A DNA stretch of 64,000 nucleotides from Coniochaeta sp. PMI_546 (GCA_021432605.1 MU271145.1:3162001-3226000), one strand, 5' to 3'; shown: positions 42,698 to 55,470, counted from the first letter of the stretch. Numbers and translations: made by a program. Notes: generated by a model not told the origin, from the letters alone.

Positions 42698-44924
42698 AAA
42701 TATTGATGCTCTGGCGTGAGAGGGAATGGCAGCATATGCTACCTGTTGGACATCAGGGTGACGAATGTTAATGTGTAATTACTGGTTCGCGAGAGAATAC
42801 TGTTCAACTCATAATGTGGAAAGTATATTGTAAATATCGGTACTTCGCGTGATAACAACGGTAACAAGCTAGCATAGCAATCTCCTCGGGTGTCTTGCCT
42901 GCAAGTATATCATCTCTCTCACCTCGCTAAGACTAGTATCTATTGCACCTCGAATTCCACCCACTGAAGACGTAGTCTATAAAGTTACCGCCTTTGATCA
43001 CTAAAGCCTATTCACCGCTTTCGCTTCAAATCACCAGGTTTCAGTAGCATAGTAAGTTGACTGAGTCAAAAGTTGCTCGCAAACTGTAGGTAGAACCGTA
43101 CAGCTTAAGTCTTTGAAGCGGAGTGGGACCTCGTACCATGATTAAGCTCGATGTTGCTCAAAGTAAGGCAACTTTAGACGGACGCCAAGTGCGGCTTCTC
43201 CGATAGTCGGTCAATCGCTCAGTCTAGCTCCCGATGCTCAAACGTGACTCAGTCGTGGCTCGGTCGTGGCTCAGGTCAGCGCTGGGTGCTCAGGTCCAAA
43301 GACGAAATAGTATTTGGAGAGGTTGCTTTTGGATTGTGACTAGGTAGGGAAACGAGCAAGAGCATGGTCGAGAATGGATACAATATCTTGAAAAGTATAT
43401 GGTGTGTTTTGCCTTGCTTCGCTCCCGAATCCTTCACTTATAGTATGTATCAGACTTACGCAGTTCAAATATCACCTACTCGTTTCTAACCGAGTCCCAA
43501 GACATGCTTCACGACTTGGTAGACCGTAGGTGTCCACAAGTGGTCAAAAGTCTTGCAAATTTGAATCGATTCAGCAAGTCCCCAAATGGACTGCTTAGGA
43601 TGAAATGGTGACCAGCGTCGAGATTTCTCGGTAGACTAGCTGGGAATATAGCTGGGGTCGCGTCTTCTGCGAGATTCTTCGGACTGTTCTAGGTCTTGGG
43701 ATCGAAGTTAAGGTCAACAGTCAAGAGATCGTTACGCTCCAGCTATGTTTGTGAGGGTCAAACGTTTGCCTATTTTATTGTTCAAAGACAATGGTCGATC
43801 TGTGCAGATGTCGATTGTATGGGGTCTTGTCATGCACCATCCTAGCATGGACATGAACATCAACGTGGGAGTCACTGCGTGTGGCCAGCATTAGTCTATC
43901 AGCAAGCACACGAGCAGCTACTGCCCTAGCCAGCACGCAGGGTCGGCATGTCCTGCCGGCAATGTCACGGCTGCGATTACAAGTGAATATCGGGAAGCGA
44001 AGTACGCCATGCTGGGTCCAAGAGGAAATGTGGTCTATCTCGATCCATCCTGGAATGTGGGATACAGCCAAGCACACTCGGCATATGTTCCAGCTAGAAG
44101 GATCGCCACGACAGATCTTATGGAGTATCGCCGTGGTGAATCTTCCAATCGAAACGGCAATGGGTATAGCTGGGTGGCCTCTCCCACAACATGCACGGCA
44201 GTGCAAGCAGGTTGTGGTACGTAGTAGTCAAGAACGCGACAAATGCAGGCACTGAAGGACATATACGTCGCATGGTAATATATGTAAAGGGGCGGCTAGT
44301 CCTATGGTTTGTTGGACGAGAGTTTTCTTACAAGTTGATTTCTGGAAAGGTACAGTTGCTTGACGAGTTGTTTGACACGGGCATCGTTCCGACAATCGTT
44401 CATATGCAAGACTGCAAGTACATACCTACTAGGTATTAGGAACCTGCCGAAGCCCCATAAAACCCACCAAAATCTTATCTTATCTCTCCGCTACACAGTG
44501 GGTAAGGAAAGGTCGTTGGTTTGCCTTGCATACAATGTACATACCTAGTAACAGGCACAGGAGCTTTGACCCCCGCACGTCATCGTGCACGACGTTTACC
44601 GGTACCTCCAACCATGCCAAACGAGACTCCGCGATATACGATGTAGACTACACGTGTACCATGATAGCACACGGCACCTTTCCTCCATCGAATCGACACA
44701 GTTCATTTCCGCTTTCCTTACTTTTGTCAGCCTCAGACTCTCCATCTCAATCGCTATACTGATCCGCGGTCGCACTCGCGAGAAGCGCCCTGTCTTGCCA
44801 GTCTTTTTGTTACAGAACGACGACCCGTCCCGTTCCAAATGCTTCAATGCTCCCTCGGTTATTCTCGCGACCTAGCGCGAGACTTGGTGTAGGCTTTTCT
44901 GTTCTAACCGATAAGCTATTCAAG
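42698..44924. other. Intergenic
   Basis: 2.2 kb with no supported gene. A short imperfect repeat of GGCTCAGTC/GTGGCTC-type words occurs at about 43215-43295. Frames near 43.8-44.3 kb on both strands have no recognisable domain. The last 100-200 bases are the promoter or 5' leader of the CorA-type gene. Confidence 0.5.
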
Positions 44925-46882
44925 ATGTCGAGTGTCCAAGCTAGCGCCACCGACAAGCAGTTCTCTTCCCAGCGAACAATGCCCAGTACAACGCCAGCTG
45001 CCGCATCAGCCACCCGACAGCAAACCCCGAACGCCCTTACTTTCCGTGCTCCCATCACAGATGTCGAAGTTGGCCGTGTCGTTCCTGATGATCCAGCCAG
45101 CCGTAATGTCACACATGATGATCCTAGGCTGAAAGGATTGCCGAAATCGACTCTCAGACGCAGGCCTGGGCGCACCGGCACTTTCAGGACCGTTCAAGAC
45201 TTTGAGAGCTTCCAAGTACGTCCTGGCTGGCGCCCCGGCGCTGAACCTGGTTTTGATCCTGCAAAACCAGATGGCGGTCATGCTTCGATGCCCTCTCTCT
45301 CCGCCCCATGCGAAATCACTGTTGTCGACTTCTGTCAGGACGACCTCACGATACAACACCTTGACAATGATAGCCTCGGCAAGTTCTTGAATACGCCACA
45401 ACCCGACTGGTCCACTTGCCGTTGGATCAATGTAAACGGCCTCAGCTGGGATGTAATCAAGGTTCTCGGTCAGCATAAGAAGCTTCACAAGCTGGCAATC
45501 GAAGATATCATGAACACAAGGAATCGAACAAAGGCTGAATGGTACGTACATATAAACTTTGGTGTTTTGGAAAGGGCAACCCTCTGACATGAGACATGTT
45601 CTACAGGTTTCCCACACATGCCTTTGTTGTCCTCACCCTCCAAAAGCTGGTCCATATTTGCGAGGCCAAAGATTCCGACGACAAGTACTATGATACGTCC
45701 ATTGACCACAAGAGCGCCCACCCTGTCCAGAGCGAGCGTGGCAGTCGTTCCTTTAGCCTGCGCCAGCGGATCGCACGTGCTCTAGGAATATACACGGACA
45801 ATGGCCCATACTTCGGCAAGGAAAGTGACACAACTAAAGAAAATACTGGTTCAATACACGACATTAGTTCTGCAACTACAAGTCTTTCCGACAAGCCACA
45901 TCTTATGCGGACATTGCAAAGATATCACGGCCAGCCCAACGACCCTCGTGCTAGTTTCATGGAGCAAAACTCTGCCCTTGCTTCTAGAGACTTGGCGGTT
46001 GCCGCTGAGCAGGTCTCCATCTTTATTACGAATGACAATACCATCATCTCTTTCTTCGAGATGTCTGCAGAGGATATTGCAGAGCCAATAATACGTCGCC
46101 TGCAGACACCCGATACGATTCTCCGTCAGTCTTGCGACGCCTCGATGATCGGACAATCGATCATCGATGCCATCATAGATCTGGCCATTCCTGTCGCGTC
46201 GTGTTACTCCGATGTCATCGCAGATTTGGAACTCGACGTACTGACAAACCCGAACATCACGCATACCAAACGTCTCTACATCATTATAACCGAGATCAAC
46301 AAGATGGTTAGCTTCATCAACCCCATCACAAACCTCATCAATGCCTTGCGAGACCACAAGACCGATATGACGCAAGACCTAGCCACGAAGGAGTTGCAAA
46401 ACCCTTCAAAAGGGGTTATCATTACTCCCATGACCTATATCTATCTGGGAGACGTGCTCGATCATTGCATCCTGATAACCGACTCCCTTGACCAGATCAG
46501 AAAATCGGCTGACGGCATGATCGACCTCATTTTCAATACCATCTCCGCGCTCCAAAACGAAACAATGAAGCAGCTCACAGTGGCCACGATCATTTTCTTG
46601 CCCTTAACCTTCTTAACGGGATACTTCGGCCAGAATTTTGAGCCCTTTGACGACCTCAAACGAGGTATCTCGTTCTTGTGAGTCCAACCACTTCTCCATC
46701 CCTCCAGGTGATTTATCAGCGCTCACCCGAAATGTAGCTGGGTCATTGCGGCACCTGTGGTAGCAGGGACGATCGTCCTCCTACTCAGCCCCATGCTGTG
46801 GGGTTCAACTAGAACACTTCTTCAGCGCTATCATATCGGACAGCTTAGAAAGCTCCGGAGAATTAGGACCAAGAGACGATAG
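44925..46882 (+). CDS. CorA-family divalent cation transporter
   Basis: Membrane channel/transporter of the CorA superfamily (Mg2+ or other divalent ions). Model: join(44925..45541,45607..46677,46738..46882), 610 aa. An in-frame ATG at 44847 would add 26 residues. The N-terminal 120 residues are disordered and basic. The cytosolic domain (PCEITVVDFCQDDLTIQHL, WINVNGLSWDVIKVLGQHKK, HKLAIEDIMNTRNRTKAEW) is the CorA alpha/beta part. Long helices follow. The C-terminus has two membrane segments, the first ending in the pore motif region LTFLTGYFGQNF. The usual GMN tripeptide reads GQN here. Introns have GTACGT and GTGAGT donors. Ion selectivity is uncertain because of the altered GMN motif. Confidence 0.88.
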
Positions 46883-48316
46883 CAAAGTTGTGATGTACTG
46901 GGCTGAAGTCGAAACCAAGCCGGTATGAGCTTCATCATCAGATATGGGTTAACTCTATAAGTACGAAGTTGTGTCGAGTCGTTCGACGATATCAGCCGCA
47001 TCCGAGTTGTCATCTGTATCTGGTCCATAACCGTCTTTCATCGACACTTGTAGGACAAATGGAAGTCCGGCCATCGGCTCAAGCCAATAGCCAAGAGGGT
47101 TTACAATCCACATTGGACAAGATACTTGCAACCAAAATGCAAATTTGGGCGTTCTGACCTTTGTATACACTAGAAAGTGCGCTTGTGGACACACAGTTTG
47201 TAGACCAGGTCATTCGCTTAAGGTATCTGGTCTTCTTCCGGAAGGCATTCATCCGGCGCCCGTGTGAATGGAAGATACTGTTGCGACATTATGGGATCCC
47301 GCGAAGAACTGGCTTCGGTCGACCATGAATGTGCTCATGGACATAGTTACCTGTGGTGAACAACAACGGGACAAGCCAGAGCATGATCACCGCACAGCAT
47401 AGGTTTCTTGAGTCTGGGCATGGCAGCCGGCCTACTTACCGTTGAACCACTGAAGAGCTTGTATAACCTGCATTTAAGACCAGAGACGTTGGTATTGCAG
47501 TTCCCGTATTTAGCCGGGACTTCTCTATCTGCTGGTAGCCCTATGGTCGGCTACCGGATGCAGCCGGTTCAGATTGCGGCTACCTGGTCAACCTCGCCTG
47601 AAGTTCCTTGCCCTCTCGCCTCATTGCCAACAAATTGGTCTTCCTACCTTCCATAATGCCGCTCGAACCATATCCTCATACTGTGGACTACACGGAACGT
47701 CATACTTATATGCTTGTGTCGACTCCTGGAGTCTTATGGGGAGCGACAGTGGCAACTGAAGGTCTTCTGACTCGGATCCGTTAACTTGCCGGAAGAATTG
47801 CCCGACGTGCAATTTATGTCAGCCAGATCGCGAACCTAGCCGTATATCAGATCTTGCATAGTTCTCCAGCCGTTACAATGCACGTGTCCTTGTCATCCAT
47901 CGTCGTATGTTTCCTTCTCCGCATCCCAGGATAATGGGCAGAATGTGGGTTGTCGTCTGGGGGCTTCGCAATCAATTTTCGGTCTGCGCGGGCGGTTCTC
48001 CATGTTGTCATTCTTGGTCCTCCACGATCGGAAGAATGGCAAACATGGAAGCAGCTGTTGTTTAATTCGGAAACCTGGAGTCGCACACGAGCCGCAATCA
48101 ATCACGATCCCGATCCTTTTACCCTTTCTATGAGCAATTCCAACAAGTCGAGTCCCGCAAGCGAGTCTGGCCGGCGATGGTGCCTAGTCTCGCTATGCTT
48201 AACCCAAGGGTTATAATCCATCTCTCATCCGGTGCGCCTTTGTACATTGACAGTCCCTACGGCTGTTCTCGAGTGATTCATTTCAATAATTTGTTCTACT
48301 ATTCGTGCGACCAGAG
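46883..48316. other. Intergenic
   Basis: 1.4 kb, no supported gene. It lies between the CorA-type gene and the oxidase gene, both on the plus strand. Confidence 0.5.
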
Positions 48317-49998
48317 ATGCGGCTCACGCGATTCCTGTCGATTGGTCTATTCGCCGCCTTGGCGGCTGGAAACCCAGAAAAGAGAGCCGCCATCGACGAC
48401 TGCCTGTCAAGCGCCGGTGTACCAACGGATGCACGAGGCTCAACAGCGTGGAATCAGGATGTAGCCCCCTTCAACCAGCGTCTACCTTACACCCCGATAT
48501 CGATAGTCGTACCATCCACTGTAGCGCACGTCCAGGCTGCTATATCTTGTGCAGCAAAGACCGGTGTCAAGGTTAACCCTAAATCTGGGGGTCACAGCTA
48601 TGCATCCTTTGGCCTCGGTGGTGAAAATGGTCACCTTGTGGTTGAGCTAGACCGGTTGAACACGGTTACTGTTGACTCGACGACAAAGATTGCAACCATA
48701 CAAGCTGGTGCAAGGCTTGGACACGTCGCCACAGCTCTGTACAATCAGGGAAAACGAGCCATCAGCCATGGCACTTGCCCCGGGTAAGCTTTCGCAACCT
48801 CGTGCGAGAGACGTTGGCCAGTTCTAACATTACATCAGTGTCGGCCTTGCCGGACATTCTCTACATGGCGGATTTGGCTTCAGCTCTCATACACACGGTC
48901 TGGCTCTCGACTGGATGGCAGGGGCCACTGTCGTGCTCGCCAACTCTACGGTTGTCAACTGTTCCCTCACCGAGAATGCGGACTTGTTCTGGGCTCTACG
49001 AGGCGCTGGTTCTTCGTTTGGAATCGTGACTTCTTTCCAGGTAAGGCACACAGATAGTTATCTGGCTTACAGAGCGAGGCACAGTAACTGATTTGTTGTA
49101 GTTCAACACCTTCGAGGCCCCGTCTGTGGTGACCGTGTTTAGTGCTAATCTTCCCTGGAACAGCGCCCAGCAGGCCGCGACGGGCTGGACTGCATTGCAG
49201 GATTGGGTTACTAATACCATGCCGGCCGAGATGAACATGCGAGTTTTCGGTATGAGCTTTAGCACTCAGCTACAGGGCATGTACTACGGCCCGTCGTCGG
49301 CCTTGCAGCAAGCTATCGCGCCCCTCATGACACTTCTTGGCACATCCCTTGGACAAACCCAGCAGACCGACTACATGGGGGGATTCGCTGCCTACGACAA
49401 CGGAGATACTGTGGACGTTAGCCACCCCTATAGCATGGTATGGTTCTTTCTAGTTCCGAAATCCAGCGAGAAGTGAGGGTACTGCATCCAAGTGACTGAC
49501 GTGGATTCCGTGCAGCAAGAACTATTCTTCTCTAAGAGTCTACTGACGACTGCCCTCCCGGCAACTGCTATGCAGTCAGCAACGAATTATTGGTTCAGCC
49601 AAGCCAAACAGGTGTCTCGGAGTTGGTACATCATCATTGACATGTACGGCGGAAAGAACGCCGCAATCCCTAAGGTTCCCGCAAACCTAACATCGTACGC
49701 TCACCGGGACAAGCTTTTTCTTTACGAATTCTATGACCGTCAGTACTACGGATCATATCCGTCCAATGGCTTTGACTTCCTAAACGGCTGGGTCAAGGCA
49801 TTTACCAACAATCTCACTCCTGCCCAATGGGGCATGTACATCAACTACGCGGACCCAACCATGAACCAGACCGAGGCACAGATAAATTACTACCGTGACA
49901 GCCTGCCAAAACTACAGCAAGTTAAGGCTCAAGTTGACCCAAACCAATTATTCTACTATCCACAGTCTATTCAACCGATTAAACAAAGCTTCTCTTAA
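48317..49998 (+). CDS. Secreted FAD-linked oxidase (GOOX / berberine bridge enzyme-like)
   Basis: Extracellular flavoprotein of the BBE-like/glucooligosaccharide oxidase group (CAZy AA7 type), which oxidises oligosaccharides or other alcohols and yields H2O2. Model: join(48317..48783,48839..49040,49102..49437,49516..49998), 495 aa, normal family length. Signal peptide [20 protein letters not shown] is followed by a KR site. The FAD-binding PCMH domain shows [10 protein letters not shown], whose His forms the 8-alpha-histidyl bond, and GTCPG...[12 protein letters not shown], whose Cys forms the 6-S-cysteinyl bond, so the flavin is probably bicovalent. The C-terminal BBE segment reads [20 protein letters not shown] followed by [10 protein letters not shown]. 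Donors are GTAAGC, GTAAGG and GTATGG. The stop codon lies about 20 bp before a RIP-type AT-rich block. Confidence 0.92.
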
Positions 49999-50463
49999 GA
50001 ATATTATATAAGTTTAAATAAATAAATATATTATTATTTATTAAAATATTACGTTAAATCTTAAAGAAAAGGGGAATTAACGGTATAAAACCAGTAATAA
50101 AAAGGTAAACTATATAATTTATTACGTAACGTATTACGTAACCCGTAATCTAACCTTATTAACCCGATACCGTAAAGCTTAACCTTTTTAAAATAAAATA
50201 ATAAATTAAATTATTTACATTATTAATTATACGTAATCTAATAAAAAGATTATTTACGTATAACTTTAATATATTAATACTTTAATAAAACTTATCTTAA
50301 TTAATAAAAAAAAGTATTATAAATCGAAATTTAATTACTTAAAATTATAAATTAATAAAGTTTATTTTAAAACCGTTATTATAAAAATTAGTTAATAATT
50401 AAAATAATTATTTTTAAACGATAACGTATTAATACCTTATTTTAAAATTCTTATTTAATTTAT
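49999..50463. other. AT-rich spacer
   Basis: Strongly AT-rich, with no recognisable coding remnant. It separates the oxidase gene from the first inverted repeat. Confidence 0.5.
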
Positions 50464-50603
50464 ATAACGAGGCTTATAAAACGGGGATAAAATTCCCGGG
50501 GACGGCGTCGTTAAACTTAAGCCGTTTCGGTATTGAAACGTACCTAATTTGTACCTAATTTGTACCTAATTCTAAACCCCGTTTCTAATTAGCTAAAAGG
50601 GGA
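50464..50603 (+). repeat. Inverted repeat, left copy
   Basis: About 140 bp, inverted relative to 52721-52852. The shared core includes CCCGGGGACGGCGTCGTTAA, GCCGTTTCGGTATT and AACCCCGTTTCTAATTAGCT. This copy has three tandem units of GTACCTAATTT (about 50549-50580) where the other copy has two related units. Confidence 0.8.
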
Positions 50604-50806
50604 CTATACCGCGTAAGTGGGGTTATAGAAAACGGTATCTAATATACGATCATTACGCTAAAACGGAGTTGGTATAATATACCTTAAAGTTTAATATTAA
50701 GGCGCTAATAATATCTCTTAGAAAACTATTTTCTAGCCCGTAAAGCGTTTTCTATAAAGGTAGATATTCCGTATTAAATATAAGCTTTCTTAATTTTATA
50801 CTTAAG

Positions 50807-52650
50807 TATTATAAACCTATAAGATAAAGGGTACCCCGTTAATAGATAAGGGATATATATACGAGGCTTATTATATTATATAAACAAAGGACCCTAAGTT
50901 ACGTAACTAATCGTTACGATCGTAATAATTAAGGGGTATTACGGTCGGTACGATTATAACTATCGTTATAATTACCATAATCTCTATTAGTATATAAGAA
51001 GGAGTCTTTTAGGACTCCGATATAGGTAGTTCTTAATTACCTAGTAATTAATCTAAATATTCAACTAAGGTTATTATTTAAGTAAGATATTTGTTTTAAC
51101 GATACTAAAATAAAGACTACTTATTATACCTTAACTTACTTACCTTAAGTAATAAAACTTACCTTTTAATCTTAAACCCCGTCTTAAATCGTTATATTTT
51201 GATTACTTTTATTCGGTAAGTTAACCTTATATTAAGTAGCTAATATAATACCCGGAATACCCGTACCTTAATAAATATTTATAATTCAAGTATAAGTTAA
51301 CGATATAATAAGAATAATTACGTAGTTATAAATAGAAATTACGGCTTTTAAAGAAAAACCTAAAATCGACTTTAGGGTTAAGATTAAAATTCCGCGCCTT
51401 AAACCTTATAATAAGAATAAAGAAAGGTTATAAGCCTTTATTACCTAGGTATATATATATTTCAAAATATATATAACGTCTTTTTTTAAAGAGTACGAAA
51501 AGGTAATCTATATAAGAAATCTATTAAAAGGAAAGGCGGCTAAATAGTTCGAACTTAGCTTTCGGGACTTTTTAAATAACTAATCAAATACGGAAAGACG
51601 GAAACCGGAAACCCGTATTATATTTTTAAACGTCGACTAATTATTCGAAAAATTTAAAGAGACTTTCGGTAATCTTAATAAATAAAAATCGGCGGAACGA
51701 TAATTTTTATCTTTAAGATAAAAAGGTTTAGTAAGAATATATACGGTAGAATTTAAACGAATTACGGTTAAATTTAACTTAGGAAAATAAACCTTATTCC
51801 TTTATTTTTATAAAAGGTTACGAAATAACGTTAAAGATAAACTTAATAAAAAAGACCGATTAGATACCTTATACGAATATATCGTATTTATAATTAAGAT
51901 CGATAATTAATTATACGAATAGAAATTCGAAAGAGGAAAAAAAAAGCTTTTTGGACGATAAGAAAAACCGCGAATTCGGGAAAGAAACGATTTACGGCTA
52001 CGGGTTTTTACTTAAGATTAATAAATCTAAACGTTATATAATAAAGTTAGCCTAAGAAAAAAGGTAAATATTTCAATTATAAAAAACAAAAATATTACGT
52101 TAATAAATACCGCTAATTTAAAAAAGCTTAGAAACTAATCTCTAAAAATAAAACTTAGGTAATAATAAAGGATAATAAATCCCGCGTTATCGCGATAATA
52201 CGTAAAGAATAATAATATAAAGTATTTTTTAAATTATTAGGAAAAGAAGTCGATTTGGTAATAATATTAAGTTACGATATTATAAACGTAACGTATTTAG
52301 TTAGCCTATTAAACTAAAAATAAGACGAAATCGAAGAAGAACAAATACCTTTATATAAAGATTACAAATCGGTATATATTAAGTTAGTCTAATATAATTA
52401 GATTTTATAAAATTCGTATATCTTTTACCGATATATTTAATATATATAAGAGAAACTAGATTACAAATAAATACCGGTACGAATATTAATAACTAAGCCG
52501 ATACTTTATCTTTACCGATTAAGAGATATCGAAAGATATAACGAGGTATATAAGAACGGATATATAAAAGGAGTTTTTAATTAAAGCCAGGTAAGAGAAT
52601 ACGTAATATAGTTATATAATATAAGCGGATCTGATCTATTCTAATCTATA
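50807..52650 (+). mobile_element. Truncated Ty3/gypsy element: 5' LTR, gag and start of protease
   Basis: An LTR at 50807-51196 (about 390 bp, ends TATT...TATA) lies in plus orientation. A primer-binding-like region and a decayed gag follow from about 51290; readable pieces include LNKKDRLDTLYEY, and the nucleocapsid knuckle region at about 52066-52110 has Tyr where Cys/His are expected. A protease-region segment (about 52240-52560) matches the minus-strand element at 59440-59700. The element stops near 52650, with no reverse transcriptase and no 3' LTR. Decayed by RIP. Confidence 0.8.
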
Positions 52651-52720
52651 GGGCCTTATATTATATAGACTAATTCTTAGAAAGGAAAGAGGAAAGGAAC
52701 CCTAAGATCGGGGTATCTAA

Positions 52721-52852
52721 GACTCCCCTTTTAGCTAATTAGAAACGGGGTTTAGAATCAGGTACGAATTAGGTACGCTTTAATACCGAAACGGCCTAGG
52801 CTTAACGACGCCGTCCCCGGGAATCTTACCCCCGTTCCGTAAATCTCGTTAT
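52721..52852 (-). repeat. Inverted repeat, right copy
   Basis: Reverse complement of the left copy at 50464-50603, with substitutions of the RIP type. The pair encloses a truncated LTR retrotransposon. It may be the terminal inverted repeats of a DNA transposon or two opposed copies of an unrelated repeat. Confidence 0.75.
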
Positions 52853-54387
52853 AATTATTCCCCCCTTTATAATAATTATCCTCGGCTATAAGACGGTTCT
52901 TACTACGTATCTATAATAGTTTATTCTACCGGTAATATTAAAAGCGGTAATAAAAACGACGACGAAAACGGCGGTCGATTTTCTACCGTTTCGTACTTAC
53001 GTACGGACTTATTATCCCTATATAAAAATAATATCGTTACGTTAAGATTAATCTTTTCCGTTTTTCTTCCCTAAATCTATTTGACTAATAAGTTTTTACC
53101 TTCGCTTATATTTTCTTTTTTTTCAAAATTTAATCTTAATCCGTTCTTTTTATACCTTTATATTATTTCGGCCGCGTATTATTATATTTACTAGTCCTAA
53201 CTCGTTCCTTTTTCCGTTCTTTCGGACGCCTATTCGCTTTTCCGGGAAAGGTAAAGGTTTAGCTACCGATAAAGAGATAAAAGACGTTTCTATTCTATCG
53301 TGTTTTATAACGCGGGTTAAAACTTACCTATTCGCGAACTAAACTTATATCTCCCCTAATCCGTACTTGTTTTACCTACGCGTTTGGTATACTATTAATA
53401 ATTTAAAACGCTTTCGTAATACGTTACCGAACCCGGAATATTCTTAGAATAGGCTTTCTTTTCGGTTATATCGTCGTTATTTTTTAAATAATTTAACTTA
53501 TACTTAGGTTTATCTTCTACCCGTTTCGGATCTAATTTAATATCGTTTTATTAACGGTTTATAAATTCCCCTTAGTATATAAGGAGATTAGAAAAACGTT
53601 CGAGGCGTTTTCTAATAGGCTCGAAGTTTTTAAAGAATCGATAACAAAGGTTATATATTCTTTTTATAGGAGATTCGTATATTAATCGTTAACGCGGTCG
53701 TTAATTTAATACGGAATTTAATCGACGTTATTTAGGTTTATTCGTAATCTTAAAATATTTTAGAAGTATCTAGTAAAAACGATTATTTTGGTTCGGTAAG
53801 TTTTTTCTTCCCTTTATCCCGTTTTGATTTACTAGTTAATCGGTATAATTTCAAGAACGATTCTATTAATATTAGTAATATTATAATAATTGGATATTTC
53901 TAATTAAAAAGAATAAAAATCTACGTTTGTTCCTTAACGAAACGGGGTATCCGGTCTTATACGTTAGTAAAGATTATTTTATAATAGATATAAACGAAAC
54001 GAAGGATCGAATAATAGTTCAATTCGGTTCGGAAGATTTACGGATCGAACTTTTTTATTATTACCCGGTTAAGATTTCTAATAAGCCGTTATATCGGCCT
54101 TAGATAATAAAAAGAATCTCGGGATAATATAGTCGGGTTTCTTAGGTAGTTCCGGAACGTTTCTAAAGGCTAAATACCTCTCTACTTATATTTTCTTCGC
54201 GGAGTTTTACTAGTAATTTAATATCTCGTAAGAGATTTTTTATTCTATATATTAATATCCTTATATTACTTCTACTAGTATTTTGTTTACGAAAGATTAA
54301 GGTAACGATTTATCTATTCCTTTTAGGTTTCTAAAATCAGCTTACTTTCTAAATCTTTCGAAGTCTTCCCCGCTTTCTTTTCGGTAT
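52853..54387. other. AT-rich block, origin unresolved
   Basis: 1.5 kb of RIP-type DNA between the inverted repeat and the full-length retroelement. Plus-strand coding-like remnants (for example around 53880-54080) suggest an older, decayed transposon, which I could not place in a family. Confidence 0.4.
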
Positions 54388-54392
54388 ATAGG

Positions 54393-54784
54393 TATAACGA
54401 TCCCAAGACGGGCTAAGGATCAGAAGGTAAGTTTTGTTACTTAAGGTAAGTAAGTTAAAGTATAACAAGTAATCTTTACTCCGGTATCGTTAAGATAAAT
54501 ATCTTACTTAATAATAACCTCGATTGAATATTTAGATTGATTATTAGGTGATCAAGAACTATTTATAGCGGAACCTAAAAGGATTCCTTCCTATATATTA
54601 GTAGAGACTATAGTAATAGACGTACTAGACGTCTATCCGATCTATCGTAATAGATACGATCGATACCGATCTTATTTATCAATTACGTAACTCGAAATCC
54701 CTAACCTATATATTACGATAAACCTCGTATATATATTCCTTATTTATTAGCGGGGTATCTTCCGTTACCTATAGGTTCGTAATA
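54393..54784 (-). repeat. 3' LTR of chromovirus
   Basis: 392 bp, direct repeat of 60783-61175 with scattered C/T and G/A differences. Both start TATAACGATC and end GGTTCGTAATA on the plus strand. Confidence 0.88.
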
Positions 54785-54990
54785 TTATCCCCCTCTTCCT
54801 TTGGCTATTATCCCTAAGGCCTAATACTTCTTATAAGTAATACTAATAGCTTATATAAATTACGTCCGAAGGTTTCCCTTTCTTTATCGTTATTATATCT
54901 AACCGTAATATATAAAAGCAAAAGAAATCTTCCAAGTTATCGACTAATTGTAAAAACGCTTTATTACGTACTATCCTTAAATCTTCTATC

Positions 54991-55470
54991 GAGATACCCG
55001 AATATTCTTCTTACGAACGATTAGGTCTTACTTATCGCGTTTCGCCTAGTAACTCTTCGAGGTATTCCGAATATATTCGTAATAGTCGTTTAAAATACGA
55101 CGTATTTAATCTTTCTAACGAGGACTTCGTAAAGATCGGCGATTAGTTCCGTCGCCTCGAAAAAGAAATAGAAGTTACCGAGGCTATCTAACGAAAGGTA
55201 AACGTTCGTATATAACGTTTACGAAAACAAAAGAAAATATAGTTCGAGAAAATAATACGTATTATCCGTAGAAGTATAACGAATATAAAAGAATTGGAAC
55301 GGGTCGAGAAAAAGGAAACCGATCGTAAGGCGACGAGAGTTACCGAGAATCGTCCGCCTTCCGCTACGTCCTTTTCCTTTGATAACGATTTTATTTCAGA
55401 TTAGGACGTAATTTACGGCGACGTAATATTATCCCTTTCGACTCTTAGAGTAATAATATTATTATAATAC
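54991..55470 (+). pseudogene. Coiled-coil coding remnant on the opposite strand, possibly pogo/Fot1 transposase tail
   Basis: On the plus strand, antisense to the retroelement and between its integrase end and 3' LTR, an almost open stretch encodes a charged coiled-coil-like peptide: readable pieces are EIPEYSSYERLGLTYRVSPS, FVKIGDQFRRLEKEIEV and RIQRLRKQKK. This style of C-terminal tail occurs in fungal pogo/Fot1-type DDE transposases (from memory, not searched). It may be a fragment carried into the retroelement or an antisense frame specific to it. Confidence 0.4.
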
